From Candidatus Jettenia caeni (GTDB taxonomy: Bacteria; Planctomycetota; Brocadiia; Brocadiales; Brocadiaceae): DNA of 64,000 bases. The notes beneath the pieces are model-generated. The model was not told where the DNA came from. It worked only from the letters and a program-made list of their open reading frames with translations, and did no database searches. The position numbers and the translations under genes are program-made. Shown piece after piece: positions 17,691-27,424 of this stretch (positions are counted from its first letter, which is position 1; the number at the start of each line of letters is the position of its first letter). The stretch lies in contig BAFH01000004.1 in assembly GCA_000296795.1 (NCBI GenBank), forward strand, positions 992,001-1,056,000. The letters run 5' to 3'.

Positions 17691-19667
17691 CTACAAATAC
17701 CTTTGCCCGGTGGGGCTTAAAATACGGACTGTTACAAAGATCAACAAGTGTGTCTTCTCATTCCTTGTCGTCTTTCTCTTAAATAAATTACCGAGAATGG
17801 GAATATCACCCAGAAATGGAGTCTGCTGTTTTGTAAAGTTTTTTCTTCCCGTAATTTGACCTCCAAGTACGACCGTATTTCCGTCTTCAATTGTTAATTG
17901 GGTATTTACTATCCTTGACTCAATAATTGGCCGCACAATATCCGGAACGGTAATATCTCTTATAATCGCAGCATTCTGAATCACTTCCTCATCGACAACA
18001 CTTCTTACAACGGGCTGGATTACCAGGCTGATAGTCTTTGCATCAGCGCCGATACTGGGAGTCACATTGAGGGCAATACCCTCAAAATTCTGATCATTAA
18101 TATTAGCCTTTAAGGCAGGCTCACTAACAATCACATTTCCGCCAGCCGAAGGCTCGACATCGCTTACACCTGAAGTAACAACCTCGTAATCTTCTACAAA
18201 AGGAACGTTCCTGGCAACGGCAATAGTAGCCTGGCTATTATTGGTAGTTGTAACCTTTGGAGAAGAAATGGTTGTTACATTCTCTGATCGGTCTAAAAGA
18301 AATAAGACTGCTTGAAAATCAAACTGATCGATGACACCACTCAAGACTACGGTGGAACCTCCCGTAGTTACCGGTGGCGCACTAAAGGGGATGTTAAAGA
18401 ATGTGCCTGAATTGTCCTTTACCTTAAAGTTGATGCCGAAGTCAAAATCCTCGACATGTGACACCTCAAGAAACCGTGATTCGATAACAACCTGAATTGG
18501 ATCTTTATCTAATTCTTTTATAAGCGCCGCTATCTCTTTATGAACCTTTGAGGTCGTTCGTAGAAAGACCAGATTCTTCTTCCTGTCCAGAAGTATCTTG
18601 CTCCCTTCAGGCCACTCTACCAAATCCTTAATATTCTCAAGGATAACTTCAATGGATGACTTCTTTCCCAGATTACCACTTACTTCACTTACCTTTCCCC
18701 CGCCAGGACCCATTCCGGCGCCCGCCATACCCATGTCCATACTCATACCCATGCCCATACCCATACCTCCGCCCATACCCCCGCTCATGCCTCCACCCAT
18801 ACTACCTCCTCCGATACCGCCATTTATTGAACTCAGACTCTGAACAAAACTCAGATCTGAGAGGGCAACAAAATCCTTGACCAATTTCGACTCGTTCAGT
18901 CCTTTATTGAGATGATAGACCCGTGTTTCAAACTCCCGTGCAATCTTCTTTTTCGATGCCTCACGTGATGTCAGGTAGACAGTATTACCTTTTGTTTTCA
19001 TCTCAAGGTCATACTGATCGGAGAGATAATTAAGAATGTCCTCTACGGTCTCATCCCTAACCCTGATATTTATTTTCCTCTCATTGAGGATTGTGGCATC
19101 TGCCAGGATATTAACGCCGGTATTTCTGAATATCTCGGAGATCAGAAAGTCCAGATCGACGTTATTAAGATCAATAATCCCTACTTTTTGCATCAACTTC
19201 TTTTTTATTTCCGGTGACAGTTCTTTGACCTGTGATATCGATTCGCCTAAACCAGGCGCTCCCTCGATCTCTTCACGATCTTTCTTTGGCTTTTCTTCAG
19301 GTAAATGCGCCTCTTTTTCAACATCAAGCAGCATCTTTTCTTTGTCAAGGCTGCTCTGCTTCTCCATACGTTCTTTTTTCTCCTGGAGCTGGGCGCGTCT
19401 TGCATTGTAAAGATAAAAATTTGCCTTCCTTCGTGTTTCCGGATCTTTGCTCTTGTTGAGTTTCTCGGCCATTGCTATCACTTCATCGTAGAGACCTTTT
19501 TTATATAAGTTCTTCAATTCACGTATTTTTTTATCGCTCTCTTCTACGATATCAACCTCATCATTCGTAGTAACCCTCTTGGGCTGTTGCGTACAACTCG
19601 CGAAAAAAATGAGAGCGCTGAAACAAATAATGGTTATCTTAACTTTTCTCAAAAATCCAAATACCAT
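17691..19667 (-). CDS. Secretin (GspD/PilQ family) lipoprotein with a Gly/Met-rich insert
   Basis: Outer-membrane channel of the secretion/pilus machine. The longest frame reaches 19724, but ATG at 19667 (MVFGFLRKVK...) gives a clean lipoprotein signal with lipobox FFASC, so I place the start there (about 658 aa). Seen: a TPR-like, charged N-terminal half; an STN/secretin N0-type domain (IIDLNNVDLDFLISEIFRNTGVNI); N1-type domain; and the C-terminal secretin core with VVLGGQITGRKNFTKQQTPFLGD and PILGNLFKRKTTRNEKTHLLIFVTVRIL, the family signature. Between N-domains there is a roughly 40-residue run dominated by GGGMGGGM-type repeats. Heads the M-N-O-P-like series. Confidence 0.9.
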   Translation of the reverse strand: MVFGFLRKVKITIICFSALIFFASCTQQPKRVTTNDEVDIVEESDKKIRELKNLYKKGLYDEVIAMAEKLNKSKDPETRRKANFYLYNARRAQLQEKKERMEKQSSLDKEKMLLDVEKEAHLPEEKPKKDREEIEGAPGLGESISQVKELSPEIKKKLMQKVGIIDLNNVDLDFLISEIFRNTGVNILADATILNERKINIRVRDETVEDILNYLSDQYDLEMKTKGNTVYLTSREASKKKIAREFETRVYHLNKGLNESKLVKDFVALSDLSFVQSLSSINGGIGGGSMGGGMSGGMGGGMGMGMGMSMDMGMAGAGMGPGGGKVSEVSGNLGKKSSIEVILENIKDLVEWPEGSKILLDRKKNLVFLRTTSKVHKEIAALIKELDKDPIQVVIESRFLEVSHVEDFDFGINFKVKDNSGTFFNIPFSAPPVTTGGSTVVLSGVIDQFDFQAVLFLLDRSENVTTISSPKVTTTNNSQATIAVARNVPFVEDYEVVTSGVSDVEPSAGGNVIVSEPALKANINDQNFEGIALNVTPSIGADAKTISLVIQPVVRSVVDEEVIQNAAIIRDITVPDIVRPIIESRIVNTQLTIEDGNTVVLGGQITGRKNFTKQQTPFLGDIPILGNLFKRKTTRNEKTHLLIFVTVRILSPTGQRYL

Positions 19668-19800
19668 AGTATTGAACTTACCTCTTTCATGTAAAATTTC
19701 CCCTTTATATTCGTCAAATTCCATGAGATAATTCTTTCGCGTGATTCATGGTTTATCCTGGTAACGCTGCTACTTTTCAATATAGGGCGAGGCTTTAGCC

Positions 19801-20070
19801 CCATATGCATCAAGCTAACGTGCGTAAACGGTGGAGAATAATAAACCACCCGTAATCCCCCTTGATCCCCCTTTAAAAAAGGGGGAAATATATGGGTGTT
19901 TTAGAAAAGGGGGGAAATCCCTCGTTCCCCTTTTCTAACCTTATCCTTCTTTCCCCCCTTTTCTAAAGGGGGGTAGGGGGGATTCGAGGGGAGCATGGAC
20001 ACACATTATTCTTTTTCCAGGGAGATACCTCCTTTTTCATGGAACACTATTCTTAGCTTGATGCATATGG
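19801..20070. mobile_element. MITE-1 copy B with perfect 9-bp target duplication (empty-site reference for MITE-2)
   Basis: Perfect terminal inverted repeats CCATATGCATCAAGCTAA (19801-19818) and inverse (20053-20070), flanked on both sides by GCTTTAGCC (19792-19800 and 20071-20079). The 270-bp interior has no ORF and is homologous, in opposite orientation, to copy C at 22748. It was inserted into another dispersed repeat, the GGCTTTAGCCTTGC type seen also at 28013 and 38383. Copy B lacks the internal MITE-2 found in copy C. Confidence 0.9.
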
Positions 20071-20119
20071 GCTTTAGCCTTGCTTTACGTAATTGAAATT
20101 CCTATTCAGTAACAGGTTT

Positions 20120-20635
20120 TTACAGCAACATATCCAGTATGGTATCGAACAATATTTCATTATCACTCCCCAGAATCTTTGTATAAGCGGCCTTAACACG
20201 GATCGTATAGTTGACGACATCATATTCAATACCCGTAATCCTGCCTGTCGCCCTTACAAACTCACTTCGGAAAGGGATCTGGAGTTTCAGGGTAATATTC
20301 TTGCCTTCCTCAAAAACCGGGTCCACTACCGATGATGATTCTGTTTCTGAATTATTCTGAATCTCTTTTTGAGCCTCAGCAGCCGCGCTATCGTTACTTA
20401 TCTCAAACATAAGTTCCCTCTTGTTTATATAGAGAACCCGGGCCCTTAATGCCACAGTATCCTTCAGAGAATCCTGGAGGTAGTAGAGATAATAGTCCTC
20501 AAGTTCAATACCTGGATACCCCTGTACATCAGGAACTGCCTTTGTATCCTGGTTACGGGTGATCGTGTTCCCCTGTATATGAGGCGAATGTTTGTCTGCT
20601 TTTTTTAATCGGGATAGTCTTGAAAAGATACCCAT
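20120..20635 (-). CDS. PilZ-like domain protein (putative c-di-GMP responsive)
   Basis: Soluble protein of 171 residues. The C-terminal part (GKNITLKLQIPFRSEFVRATGRITGIEYDVVNYTIRVKAAYTKI) has the alternating beta pattern of PilZ domains, but the classic RxxxR and D/NxSxxG motifs are not clearly present, so c-di-GMP binding is uncertain. It lies between the TPR gene and the secretin in a motility/secretion series where an MshEN-type ATPase is also encoded. Alternative: an unrelated small beta-barrel adaptor. Confidence 0.5.
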   Translation of the reverse strand: MGIFSRLSRLKKADKHSPHIQGNTITRNQDTKAVPDVQGYPGIELEDYYLYYLQDSLKDTVALRARVLYINKRELMFEISNDSAAAEAQKEIQNNSETESSSVVDPVFEEGKNITLKLQIPFRSEFVRATGRITGIEYDVVNYTIRVKAAYTKILGSDNEILFDTILDMLL

Positions 20636-20728
20636 ATCTCACCACAATGAAATACTCATTTTTCGAATCGGTAATAGAAATTCATAGCACTGCCACTGAT
20701 ATTTGCCCTTTTATCACGTTCTCTCAAT

Positions 20729-21571
20729 TTAACCTCTCTTATCAGCCTGTATAGACGATTCACACATCTTTTCCAGCAGCGCCTTCCGCTCGTCCAGCTC
20801 CTTTAACCTCATCTTTATTCCATCTTCAAACTGTTGAAAGTCGGGGTGTTTCGGAACACTTTTCTCAGCAAGCCGCAGTGCGGTAATAGAATCGTTTATC
20901 GAGGTAAACGCCTCAGATATGTTCCCTTCCGATTCTTCAATGAGCGCCCTTTCCTTCAACATAAAAGAATACCAATAGTTATAGAAATAATAAGCAGAGG
21001 GAGCAAACTCAGCAGCCTTTCCGATATAATAGCAGGCTTCTTTTACCGGATGCTCTCCACGCTTGAGGAAATATTCACGATAGATACTATTTTTCCCTTT
21101 GTCATAATAAACCCAACCCAGATAAAAGTACAGTTCCGGACTCTTCGGATTTCGGTTTATCCCTTCTTTCAAAAAATCTACCCCTTCCTTTATCCATTCC
21201 CACGACAATTCTTGTTGCTCTTTATGGTTAAAGTCTACTGATATGTTGTAGATCATATTCCAGGCATTGATAATCCAGATATTTGCGAGCCTTGGCTGCA
21301 GCTTCGAAATGAGCCGGTACAATGTCAGCGCTTCATACCATATCTTTTTCTCCCATGCATCCATAGCCCTTACCCAGAAAAAATTGACAGCAGCAGCCCG
21401 GAACCCTCCGAGTGCAACCGTTCCAACAAACTCACTGGGCAAAAGAGCATCATATGCAGATCCTTCAGAAAGGCCGCTTGACACCCGGCAGGTATCAATC
21501 TCCCTGAGAAGGAAATGAAAACTGGTAAACGTTAGTATGAGAACTCCAATTATTATGGTTATTTTTTTCAT
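20729..21571 (-). CDS. Membrane-anchored TPR-like protein
   Basis: Protein of 280 residues with one N-terminal hydrophobic segment (ITIIIGVLILTFTSFHFLL) acting as anchor or uncleaved signal. The body has degenerate helical repeats: LYRLISKLQPRLANIWIINAW, FLKEGINRNPKSPELYFYLGWVYYDKG and AAEFAPSAYYFYNYWYSF are TPR-like. Only 12 bp separate its start from the stop of the HEAT-repeat gene upstream. Likely a scaffold or accessory assembly factor for the nearby secretion machine, inferred from position only. Confidence 0.65.
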   Translation of the reverse strand: MKKITIIIGVLILTFTSFHFLLREIDTCRVSSGLSEGSAYDALLPSEFVGTVALGGFRAAAVNFFWVRAMDAWEKKIWYEALTLYRLISKLQPRLANIWIINAWNMIYNISVDFNHKEQQELSWEWIKEGVDFLKEGINRNPKSPELYFYLGWVYYDKGKNSIYREYFLKRGEHPVKEACYYIGKAAEFAPSAYYFYNYWYSFMLKERALIEESEGNISEAFTSINDSITALRLAEKSVPKHPDFQQFEDGIKMRLKELDERKALLEKMCESSIQADKRG

Positions 21572-21583
21572 AAGTAAAAGTCC

Positions 21584-22678
21584 TTACCGATACTTTGTTA
21601 ATTTCCAGAGTGCTGCAACACTCATCAACTTGACTGCAAGATCATCTTCCCCACTCTTCAGCAATAATTCCTCAAGAGATTGCATCCCTCTCGCATCACC
21701 AAGTTTCCCTATCGCTAACGCAGCAGATGCCCTGACCGAAATCTCTTCATCCACGGTCAGTTTTTCTAACGCCGGTAACGTTTTCTTGCCTCCCAGTTTA
21801 CCCAGGAATAGCGCTACAACACCGCGAACAATGGGATCATCATCGTCTCTTAATACCTCTATTACCTCAAGACTATCCTTATCCCCTAATCTTCCCAGAA
21901 CAATCACTGCAAGCGCCCGCACCATCGGTTCCTCATCCTCAAGGCTTTTCCGAAGCTTTACTACAGCCTGCTTATTTATCTTTCCAATCTTCCCGAAGGC
22001 AAGGACTGCAACAACACGGGCAGAGATATCCGATCTGTCTTTCAGCTTCCGCTCATAATCATCGATATCCCTTTCGCTCAGATTACTCATATCGCCAAGC
22101 AGATAGGCAGCGATGCGGGGATTTACCTCTTTTCTTTCTATGGCCTCTTTGAGACCCGGTATTTCTCCCTGGTAATCTAAAGCGCCGAGGGCAAGAGACG
22201 CAGACTCCCGGAAACGCGCATCCCGGTGGTCGAGTAATTGAATGAGTTCAGGGATAACGTCCTTATCACCGATGTCACCAAGTGCAGTAGCAGCAGCAAG
22301 CCTTACCCACAACTCTTCATCCTGAAGAGAGGACAACAGGTCAGGGACAACTTCTTTATCTCCGAGAGAGCCAAGCGAAGATACAACAGCGGCTCGTATT
22401 TCCATATCATCATCCCTGAGTGCATGACTTAATATGCCATATAACCGCTTGCGATCATGTTTCCCGGTATTCTTTACTACGGCTGTGTATTGCTCAATAG
22501 CTTTCAGGGTCTCGGAACTCTTTCCGGGCTGCACCGCCCTGGCAGTGTTGGTATTAGTTCTTTCTGTCTGTTGCACCGTTTCTGAACATGCTCTACTTCC
22601 TATGTAAATATCTCCGGCCAGCGCCGCTCCTGCAAATAATGCGTAACACAAATACATTCCGTGCCCTCTCATCTTCAT
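21584..22678 (-). CDS. Exported HEAT-repeat protein
   Basis: About 364 residues made mostly of HEAT/armadillo-type repeats of near 31 residues: LRDDDMEIRAAVVSSLGSLGDKEVVPDLL, LQDEELWVRLAAATALGDIGDKDVIPELI and so on, with the conserved alternation of hydrophobic residues and D..VR..A...LG. The N-terminus has a signal-like segment (YLCYALFAGAALAG). The longest frame begins at 22693, but ATG at 22678 (MKMRGHG) has GGAAGGGG five bases upstream and is the better start. HEAT arrays are protein-protein scaffolds; partner unknown. First gene of the secretion series, downstream of a MITE. Confidence 0.75.
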   Translation of the reverse strand: MKMRGHGMYLCYALFAGAALAGDIYIGSRACSETVQQTERTNTNTARAVQPGKSSETLKAIEQYTAVVKNTGKHDRKRLYGILSHALRDDDMEIRAAVVSSLGSLGDKEVVPDLLSSLQDEELWVRLAAATALGDIGDKDVIPELIQLLDHRDARFRESASLALGALDYQGEIPGLKEAIERKEVNPRIAAYLLGDMSNLSERDIDDYERKLKDRSDISARVVAVLAFGKIGKINKQAVVKLRKSLEDEEPMVRALAVIVLGRLGDKDSLEVIEVLRDDDDPIVRGVVALFLGKLGGKKTLPALEKLTVDEEISVRASAALAIGKLGDARGMQSLEELLLKSGEDDLAVKLMSVAALWKLTKYR

Positions 22679-22747
22679 AGATTCCCCTTCCATATTCTTA
22701 TAACCAATGTATTTTTGTATCCAGAGACTTCATACCTGGCTATACTC

Positions 22748-23157
22748 CCATATGCATCAAGCTATAGTACTCAAGATATGAAACCGAACGTATTTTTGAT
22801 AGGGTGGCACGGACAAACTCGTTTGTCCGTGATGGCGCAATCAAATCATGACTCATTGTATTTGGTTTCATTATATTCCGTCCGGTTTCATCTGTTTGAT
22901 ACGATAAGAATAGTGTTCCATAAAAAAGGAGGTATCTCCCTGGAAAAAGAGCAATGTGTGTCCATGCTCCCCTCTAATCCCCCTACCCCTCTTTAGAAAA
23001 GGGGGGAAAGAAGGATAAGGTTAGAAAAGGGGAACGAGGGATTTCCCCCCTTTTCTAAAACACCCATATATTTCCCCTTTTTTAAAGGGGGATCAAGAGG
23101 GATTACGGGTGGTTTATTATTCTCCACCGTTTCCATATTTTAGCTTGATGCATACGG
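22748..23157. mobile_element. MITE-1 copy C carrying a nested MITE-2
   Basis: Ends CCATATGCATCAAGCTA at 22748 and TTAGCTTGATGCATACGG at 23140-23157; flanks GCTATACTC and GCTATATCC agree at 7 of 9, a diverged 9-bp duplication. Outside the nested element its interior is the inverse of copy B (shared phrases such as AATAGTGTTCCAT and GGAGGTATCTCCCTGG). Length 410 bp, of which about 142 bp is the MITE-2 insertion. No ORF. Confidence 0.88.
22765..22904. mobile_element. MITE-2 nested inside MITE-1 copy C (TA duplication)
   Basis: Begins TAGTACTCAAGATATGAAAC and ends GGTTTCATCTGTTTGATACGA, flanked by TA at 22763-22764 and 22905-22906. Copy B of MITE-1 preserves the empty site CAAGCTAAGAATAG, which is exactly what results if this element and one TA are removed. 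The interior includes a hairpin ACAAACTCGTTTGT. The TA target is typical of Tc1/mariner/IS630-type mobilisation. Confidence 0.9.
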
Positions 23158-23222
23158 GCTATATCCCTGCCCTTCAGGGCATGAGACAGTCAGAACGAAA
23201 ATACAAACCTTTACGATTTCTC

Positions 23223-24560
23223 TTACCTGCTTATCAATTCTCTTTTCCAGAAACACAACCACGCAAGTAACATGAATGGTATGCCGTAGAATGCCGTATA
23301 AGCAATAATTTTCAAAAATATTATGTTATCTATATAGGTACCCTGAAGGAAATATCCTGTAGGATCAAACCTCTTGAAATCCGGAAATGCACTGCTGAAA
23401 TAAAAAATAATTTTCTTCAAGGTAATAATATGTGCTCCATCGGTAAGATATTTCGGCAATTTTGAATAGGTCTCGGCCTGATGGAGATGTCCATGCCCGG
23501 GAATAAATGCCTGCATCTCCTCAATGCTCTTCATGCCGATCAGGTTGCCGAAGCTCTTTAAATATGGCAGGGTATTTCCTGTTATATATGCAAAGAATGA
23601 AATCACAAGCGCCATCTTTTGTCCAAAATAGGATGCAGCCGATAACGTGATTACGGAAAGCAATGAGACGAGAAAGAATACAAATCCAAAGGAACGGAAG
23701 TAGTTGCTGTAGAAGCTGCATTGATTCCGCAGGAGAAATGCAACATCACCCTTTTGTGGCGCAATATAATAACCCTTCCCTGAGGGAAATACCTTCACCT
23801 TTATCCTCTTGTTCTGTTCGATAATAGTCCTGTCTATCGAGATCCGCGTATCCGGGTTCATATTCCCTACATATGCATAGTGTGTCGCTTGAAGGGACTT
23901 GTCTTCAGCATCCAGGACATCCACACCGACAAAAGCCGACCCTGCATTGGTGCCTGCATTTACCCCCCCGATTTTTAAACTAATGTCTGCTTTTTCCCCT
24001 TGAAAGGGAACCCGGTCAAGGTCATGGAATGCCCAGACGGCATAGCTTCCATCCCCAATGAGTCTGCCACCGGTTGAGATTAATTCAAGATTAGCCGCCT
24101 CGCCCACAATAACAGGTCCTTTACCTTTCAGGTATTTTACCGGCCTGAAGATATTCGTTCCCGCAAGACTCTTCCCATGAATCGTCATCAGATAGGCCAG
24201 CGTGATACCGGAAAGCATAAACACGATAATAAATCCTATCGCAAAGAACCCGGCAGCCTTTCCCGATAGATAAACAAAACGGCTGGTAGGCCGGGAAAAT
24301 ACTGTATAGATGGTCTTTTCCTCAATATCCTTGTAAATGGATGTGGCGATAAAGTAAATAATCAGCAGGGTACTGAATAACCCTACCATGGTAATTGTTG
24401 CCCTGAGGATAAGCTTTATCTTATCCTCGGACGTCATTGCAGGTAATGCTGAAGATATCCCTCCAATAATAAGTCCAAAAATGACCAGGAAGAAAAAAAT
24501 CCTGTTCCTGATAAACTCCGTCAGTGTTCCGTGAGCGATTGTCACTATCTTTTTTATCAT
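23223..24560 (-). CDS. ABC-2 type transporter permease with large extracytoplasmic loop
   Basis: 445 residues. Seen: a first helix (FFLVIFGLIIGGISSALPAM), a second helix region, then ATSIYKDIEEKTIYTVFSRPTSRFVYLSGKAAGFF, which matches the post-TM2 motif of ABC-2 permeases. Between residues about 130 and 275 is a long hydrophilic loop predicted outside the membrane, then four more hydrophobic segments. It is 660 bp upstream-to-downstream from the ATPase at 25223-26101, separated by repeats, and is its most likely partner. Substrate unknown; the large loop distinguishes it from the shorter permease at 13175. Confidence 0.8.
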   Translation of the reverse strand: MIKKIVTIAHGTLTEFIRNRIFFFLVIFGLIIGGISSALPAMTSEDKIKLILRATITMVGLFSTLLIIYFIATSIYKDIEEKTIYTVFSRPTSRFVYLSGKAAGFFAIGFIIVFMLSGITLAYLMTIHGKSLAGTNIFRPVKYLKGKGPVIVGEAANLELISTGGRLIGDGSYAVWAFHDLDRVPFQGEKADISLKIGGVNAGTNAGSAFVGVDVLDAEDKSLQATHYAYVGNMNPDTRISIDRTIIEQNKRIKVKVFPSGKGYYIAPQKGDVAFLLRNQCSFYSNYFRSFGFVFFLVSLLSVITLSAASYFGQKMALVISFFAYITGNTLPYLKSFGNLIGMKSIEEMQAFIPGHGHLHQAETYSKLPKYLTDGAHIITLKKIIFYFSSAFPDFKRFDPTGYFLQGTYIDNIIFLKIIAYTAFYGIPFMLLAWLCFWKRELISR

Positions 24561-25222
24561 GCGGTCAACCTTTTTTAAATAATAGAGAGACAGGATAAAC
24601 GGGATGTAATATCTATTTGTTTGTTCTCTCTATCCCTATGAAAAATATAAATCCTCTACGATCAAATCAGGTTGGGTTTTAAAAGACAAAACCCAACGAC
24701 TTTTCTTTTTTACCCACCCCTAACCCCTCCCGAGAGGGGACTTTCCCCGATCGGGTCGAGGACTAGCTTTTATTCCCCTCCTGAGAGGGGTTAGGGGTGG
24801 GTTCATTCCCCCTGGAGAGACGCAAAATCTTGCGTCTCTCCAATTGGATTATGGGTGTGTTATAGTATCCGAATGATGAAACCGAACATATCATCAACTG
24901 AAGAAAGATTCCCCAGTCTGTCATTGCGAGGGTCTTTTCCGAAGCAATCTCTTCTGAAATATTCAAGGGATTGTTTCGGACACTACCCTCGCAATGACAT
25001 TTTCAGAATCCTCTGCATTTCATACACTTACCCATTAGACAAAGACTTAACTTTCTCCCTATTCTGTTCGGTTCCATCTGTTAGATACTATAACGGCATC
25101 ATGGAAAACTTTGAATTCTCTCTCCATGAAATCAGGTCTTCGGCGACTTTAGCGACGTGTAGTGGGCAAAGCGTACCTTGCCACTGCATAGTTAGTTTGA
25201 AATTCCAATACAGGTAATTCTA
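24561..25222. other. Gene-free spacer with repeats
   Basis: No gene seen. It holds C-rich phrases (CCCACCCCTAACCCCTCCC near 24714), an inverted AGAGACGCAAAATCTTGCG unit near 24812, a complete MITE-2 (24863-25090) and part of the CTTCGGCGACTTT...GAAATTCC mosaic repeat near 25138-25195. Confidence 0.6.
24863..25090. mobile_element. MITE-2, intact reference copy (228 bp)
   Basis: Left end TAGTATCCGAATGATGAAAC, right end GTTCCATCTGTTAGATACTA, each flanked by TA (24861-24862 and 25091-25092). Its interior has two arms of the REP-like phrase GTCATTGCGAGGGTCTTTTC and GTTTCGGACACTACCCTCGC. This copy supplies the uninterrupted sequence that defines the IS110-type insertion site at 45981/47208. Confidence 0.85.
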
Positions 25223-26101
25223 TTACTCACGATGCTCACCATAACCATCTCCCGCCGTCTTGATGCTCTTCACAAAGAATTCTTCAAGGGTAATATTCGA
25301 TGTCCCTACGGACGTTATCTTTAAACCATTCCGTTCTGCAAATTCGCTAATTTGTTCCCGGACCCTTCCATTGGTATCCTGTACCTCAATCCTTATACAG
25401 CCTTTTTTCGATAATATCTCCTGCGTCGGGCCTTCAACGATCAGCTTTCCCTGATGGAGCAATATAATCCGGTCGCAGACGCCCTGCACATCCGCAAGCA
25501 GATGGGAAGACATAAGGATCGTCTTTCCTGCCTGTTTAAGGTTTTTAATAAGGTCCTTAACCTGCCGCGTTCCTATGGGATCCAATCCACTGGTAGGTTC
25601 ATCAAGGATAATGAATTCAGGGTCGTTAATAAGCGCCTGCGCAATACCGATCCGGCGCTGCATCCCTTTCGAATATTCCCTGATACGCCTCTTTCTCGCC
25701 TCTTTCAGGCCAACAATCTCTATCAGCTCATCAATACGCCGCCTCTTTACCTTCGCATCCATTCTAAAAAGGCTGCCATAATAATCTAAGATCTCATCAG
25801 CGTTAAAAAACTTGTAAAAATAAGACTCTTCCGGCAGGAAACCGATCCGTTCCTTTACCCCGACGTGGGTTGATTTTTGACCTAACAAGGAGATGGTTCC
25901 TGACGTGGGTTTCAGGAATCCCATAAGGAGCATAATCGTGGTTGTCTTTCCCGCACCGTTAGGACCGAGAAATCCACACACCTCACCTCGCCGTATATAA
26001 AAACTCAGATTATCTACTGCCTTAATCTCCTGCGTGGAAAACATTTTCCGGTAAACCTTTGTCAGGTTATTGATCTCAACAACGTAATTATTTGCTATCA
26101 T
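25223..26101 (-). CDS. ABC transporter ATP-binding protein (DrrA/NatA-like)
   Basis: Cytoplasmic ATPase of about 292 residues for an ABC-2 exporter. Seen: Walker A GPNGAGKTT, Q-loop region IGFLPEESYFYKFF, ABC signature YSKGMQRRIG, Walker B EFIILDEPTSGLD, and H-loop LMSSHLL. The C-terminal domain (LEEFFVKSIK) is typical of gliding/drug exporter ATPases. ATG at 26101 (MIANNYVVEINNLTKVYRK) is preceded by GAGAGG and preferred over the longer frame at 26128. Upstream of the 23223 permease in the same direction, so the two likely form one transporter despite the repeat-filled gap. Confidence 0.9.
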   Translation of the reverse strand: MIANNYVVEINNLTKVYRKMFSTQEIKAVDNLSFYIRRGEVCGFLGPNGAGKTTTIMLLMGFLKPTSGTISLLGQKSTHVGVKERIGFLPEESYFYKFFNADEILDYYGSLFRMDAKVKRRRIDELIEIVGLKEARKRRIREYSKGMQRRIGIAQALINDPEFIILDEPTSGLDPIGTRQVKDLIKNLKQAGKTILMSSHLLADVQGVCDRIILLHQGKLIVEGPTQEILSKKGCIRIEVQDTNGRVREQISEFAERNGLKITSVGTSNITLEEFFVKSIKTAGDGYGEHRE

Positions 26102-26408
26102 GTGTATTCCTCTCTCAACAACAAACACTAAATCCCGAATATGGCTAAAAATATCTATTTTTTTCTAGAAAGCTATGAACTTGGTTTATTTTAAGTGTCA
26201 GTATCAGTGATAGTGGCAAAGTAGTGATCACTTGAGCGCTTTGCTGACACTACCACTGCCACTGACACTAAGCAGGTGATCGTTAACTTAGAAAATAATT
26301 ACCTGCGCTTATCTGCAGAAATCTACGTCCTTTTATGTAATTACTATCTTTTCCTTCGTGTTCTTCGTGGTTGAAATCTCCTTTTCTCTCCGCTCTCTGT
26401 AGCTTCTC

Positions 26409-27209
26409 CTAATCCCAAAACCCATACCGCAGAATCGTATAAATAGCCAGCGCCCCATCCTTCCACCCGATTTTTTTTCCCTCTGCATACGTTCGTCCGT
26501 AATACGAGATGGGTACCTCGTATATCCTGAACCCTTTCCGTGCCACCTTTGCCGTTAGTTCTGGCTCTATACCGAAACGGTTTGATTTAAGATCAAGACA
26601 TTTCACGACCTCGCGTCTGAAAACCTTGTACCCTGTCTCCATATCAGAGAGATTTAAATTGGTAAACATGTTTGACAGTGTGGTAAGAAATTTGTTTCCA
26701 ACGTAATGCCAGAAAAAGAGCACCCGCTGTGTTTCCCCGCGGAATCTTGAGCCGTAAACGACATCGGCTTTGGATTCCAGTATTGGTTTCACTAATAGGG
26801 GATATTCTCTTGGATCATATTCCAGGTCGGCATCCTGAATAATCACAATATCGCCTGTCGAGAATTTAAATCCTTTCCTGATCGCTGCCCCCTTGCCGCA
26901 ATTGCGTTCACCATAAATCACTATTACCTCTTGTCTGACCCGTGCTATCTGCTTCAGGACATCGACAGTTCCATCTGTCGAACCATCATCAACGATAATA
27001 ATCTCCTTGTTGAATGGGGTGTCTAATACATTGCTTACTACTTCAGCTATTGTATGAACCTCATTGTAGACAGGGATAACGATAGACACTTTCACCTGCA
27101 TCAGATCCATCATTTGATATTCCTGCCGTGCGTCACTCATCCTGCTATTCTGTAGTAACTCAGGAAATTGTGATTGCACATTAGCTGAGCCTTTTTGAGT
27201 CATAATCAT
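26409..27209 (-). CDS. Family 2 glycosyltransferase (dolichyl-phosphate mannosyltransferase-like)
   Basis: GT-A fold transferase of about 266 residues. Seen: [18 protein letters not shown], the nucleotide-binding DDGSTDGT, the metal-binding [10 protein letters not shown] (DAD), VYGSRFRGE and the later [25 protein letters not shown], all standard for DPM1/polyprenyl-phosphate glycosyltransferases. No C-terminal membrane segments. ATG at 27209 has AAGGA upstream; the longest frame starts at 27230. Probably charges a polyprenyl phosphate with a sugar for use by membrane transferases such as the GT39-like protein at 34163. Confidence 0.88.
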   Translation of the reverse strand: MIMTQKGSANVQSQFPELLQNSRMSDARQEYQMMDLMQVKVSIVIPVYNEVHTIAEVVSNVLDTPFNKEIIIVDDGSTDGTVDVLKQIARVRQEVIVIYGERNCGKGAAIRKGFKFSTGDIVIIQDADLEYDPREYPLLVKPILESKADVVYGSRFRGETQRVLFFWHYVGNKFLTTLSNMFTNLNLSDMETGYKVFRREVVKCLDLKSNRFGIEPELTAKVARKGFRIYEVPISYYGRTYAEGKKIGWKDGALAIYTILRYGFWD

Positions 27210-27424
27210 GATTCTATAATCCTTATACATTAATAAAAGAGATTGAGACCACAGATTACCCAGATTTCACAGATAAGAGAAAAACCTGTTCACCGCCGAT
27301 AACGCTGAGATTGCAGAGGTAAAACGGTTTGAACCAAAAGCCCTCCTCTGCGCCCTTTGCGGTGGCCTTTTTTCTATCAGTGTAATCTGCGAAATCTATG
27401 GTTTCAGGCATTCTAAAACCTGGC

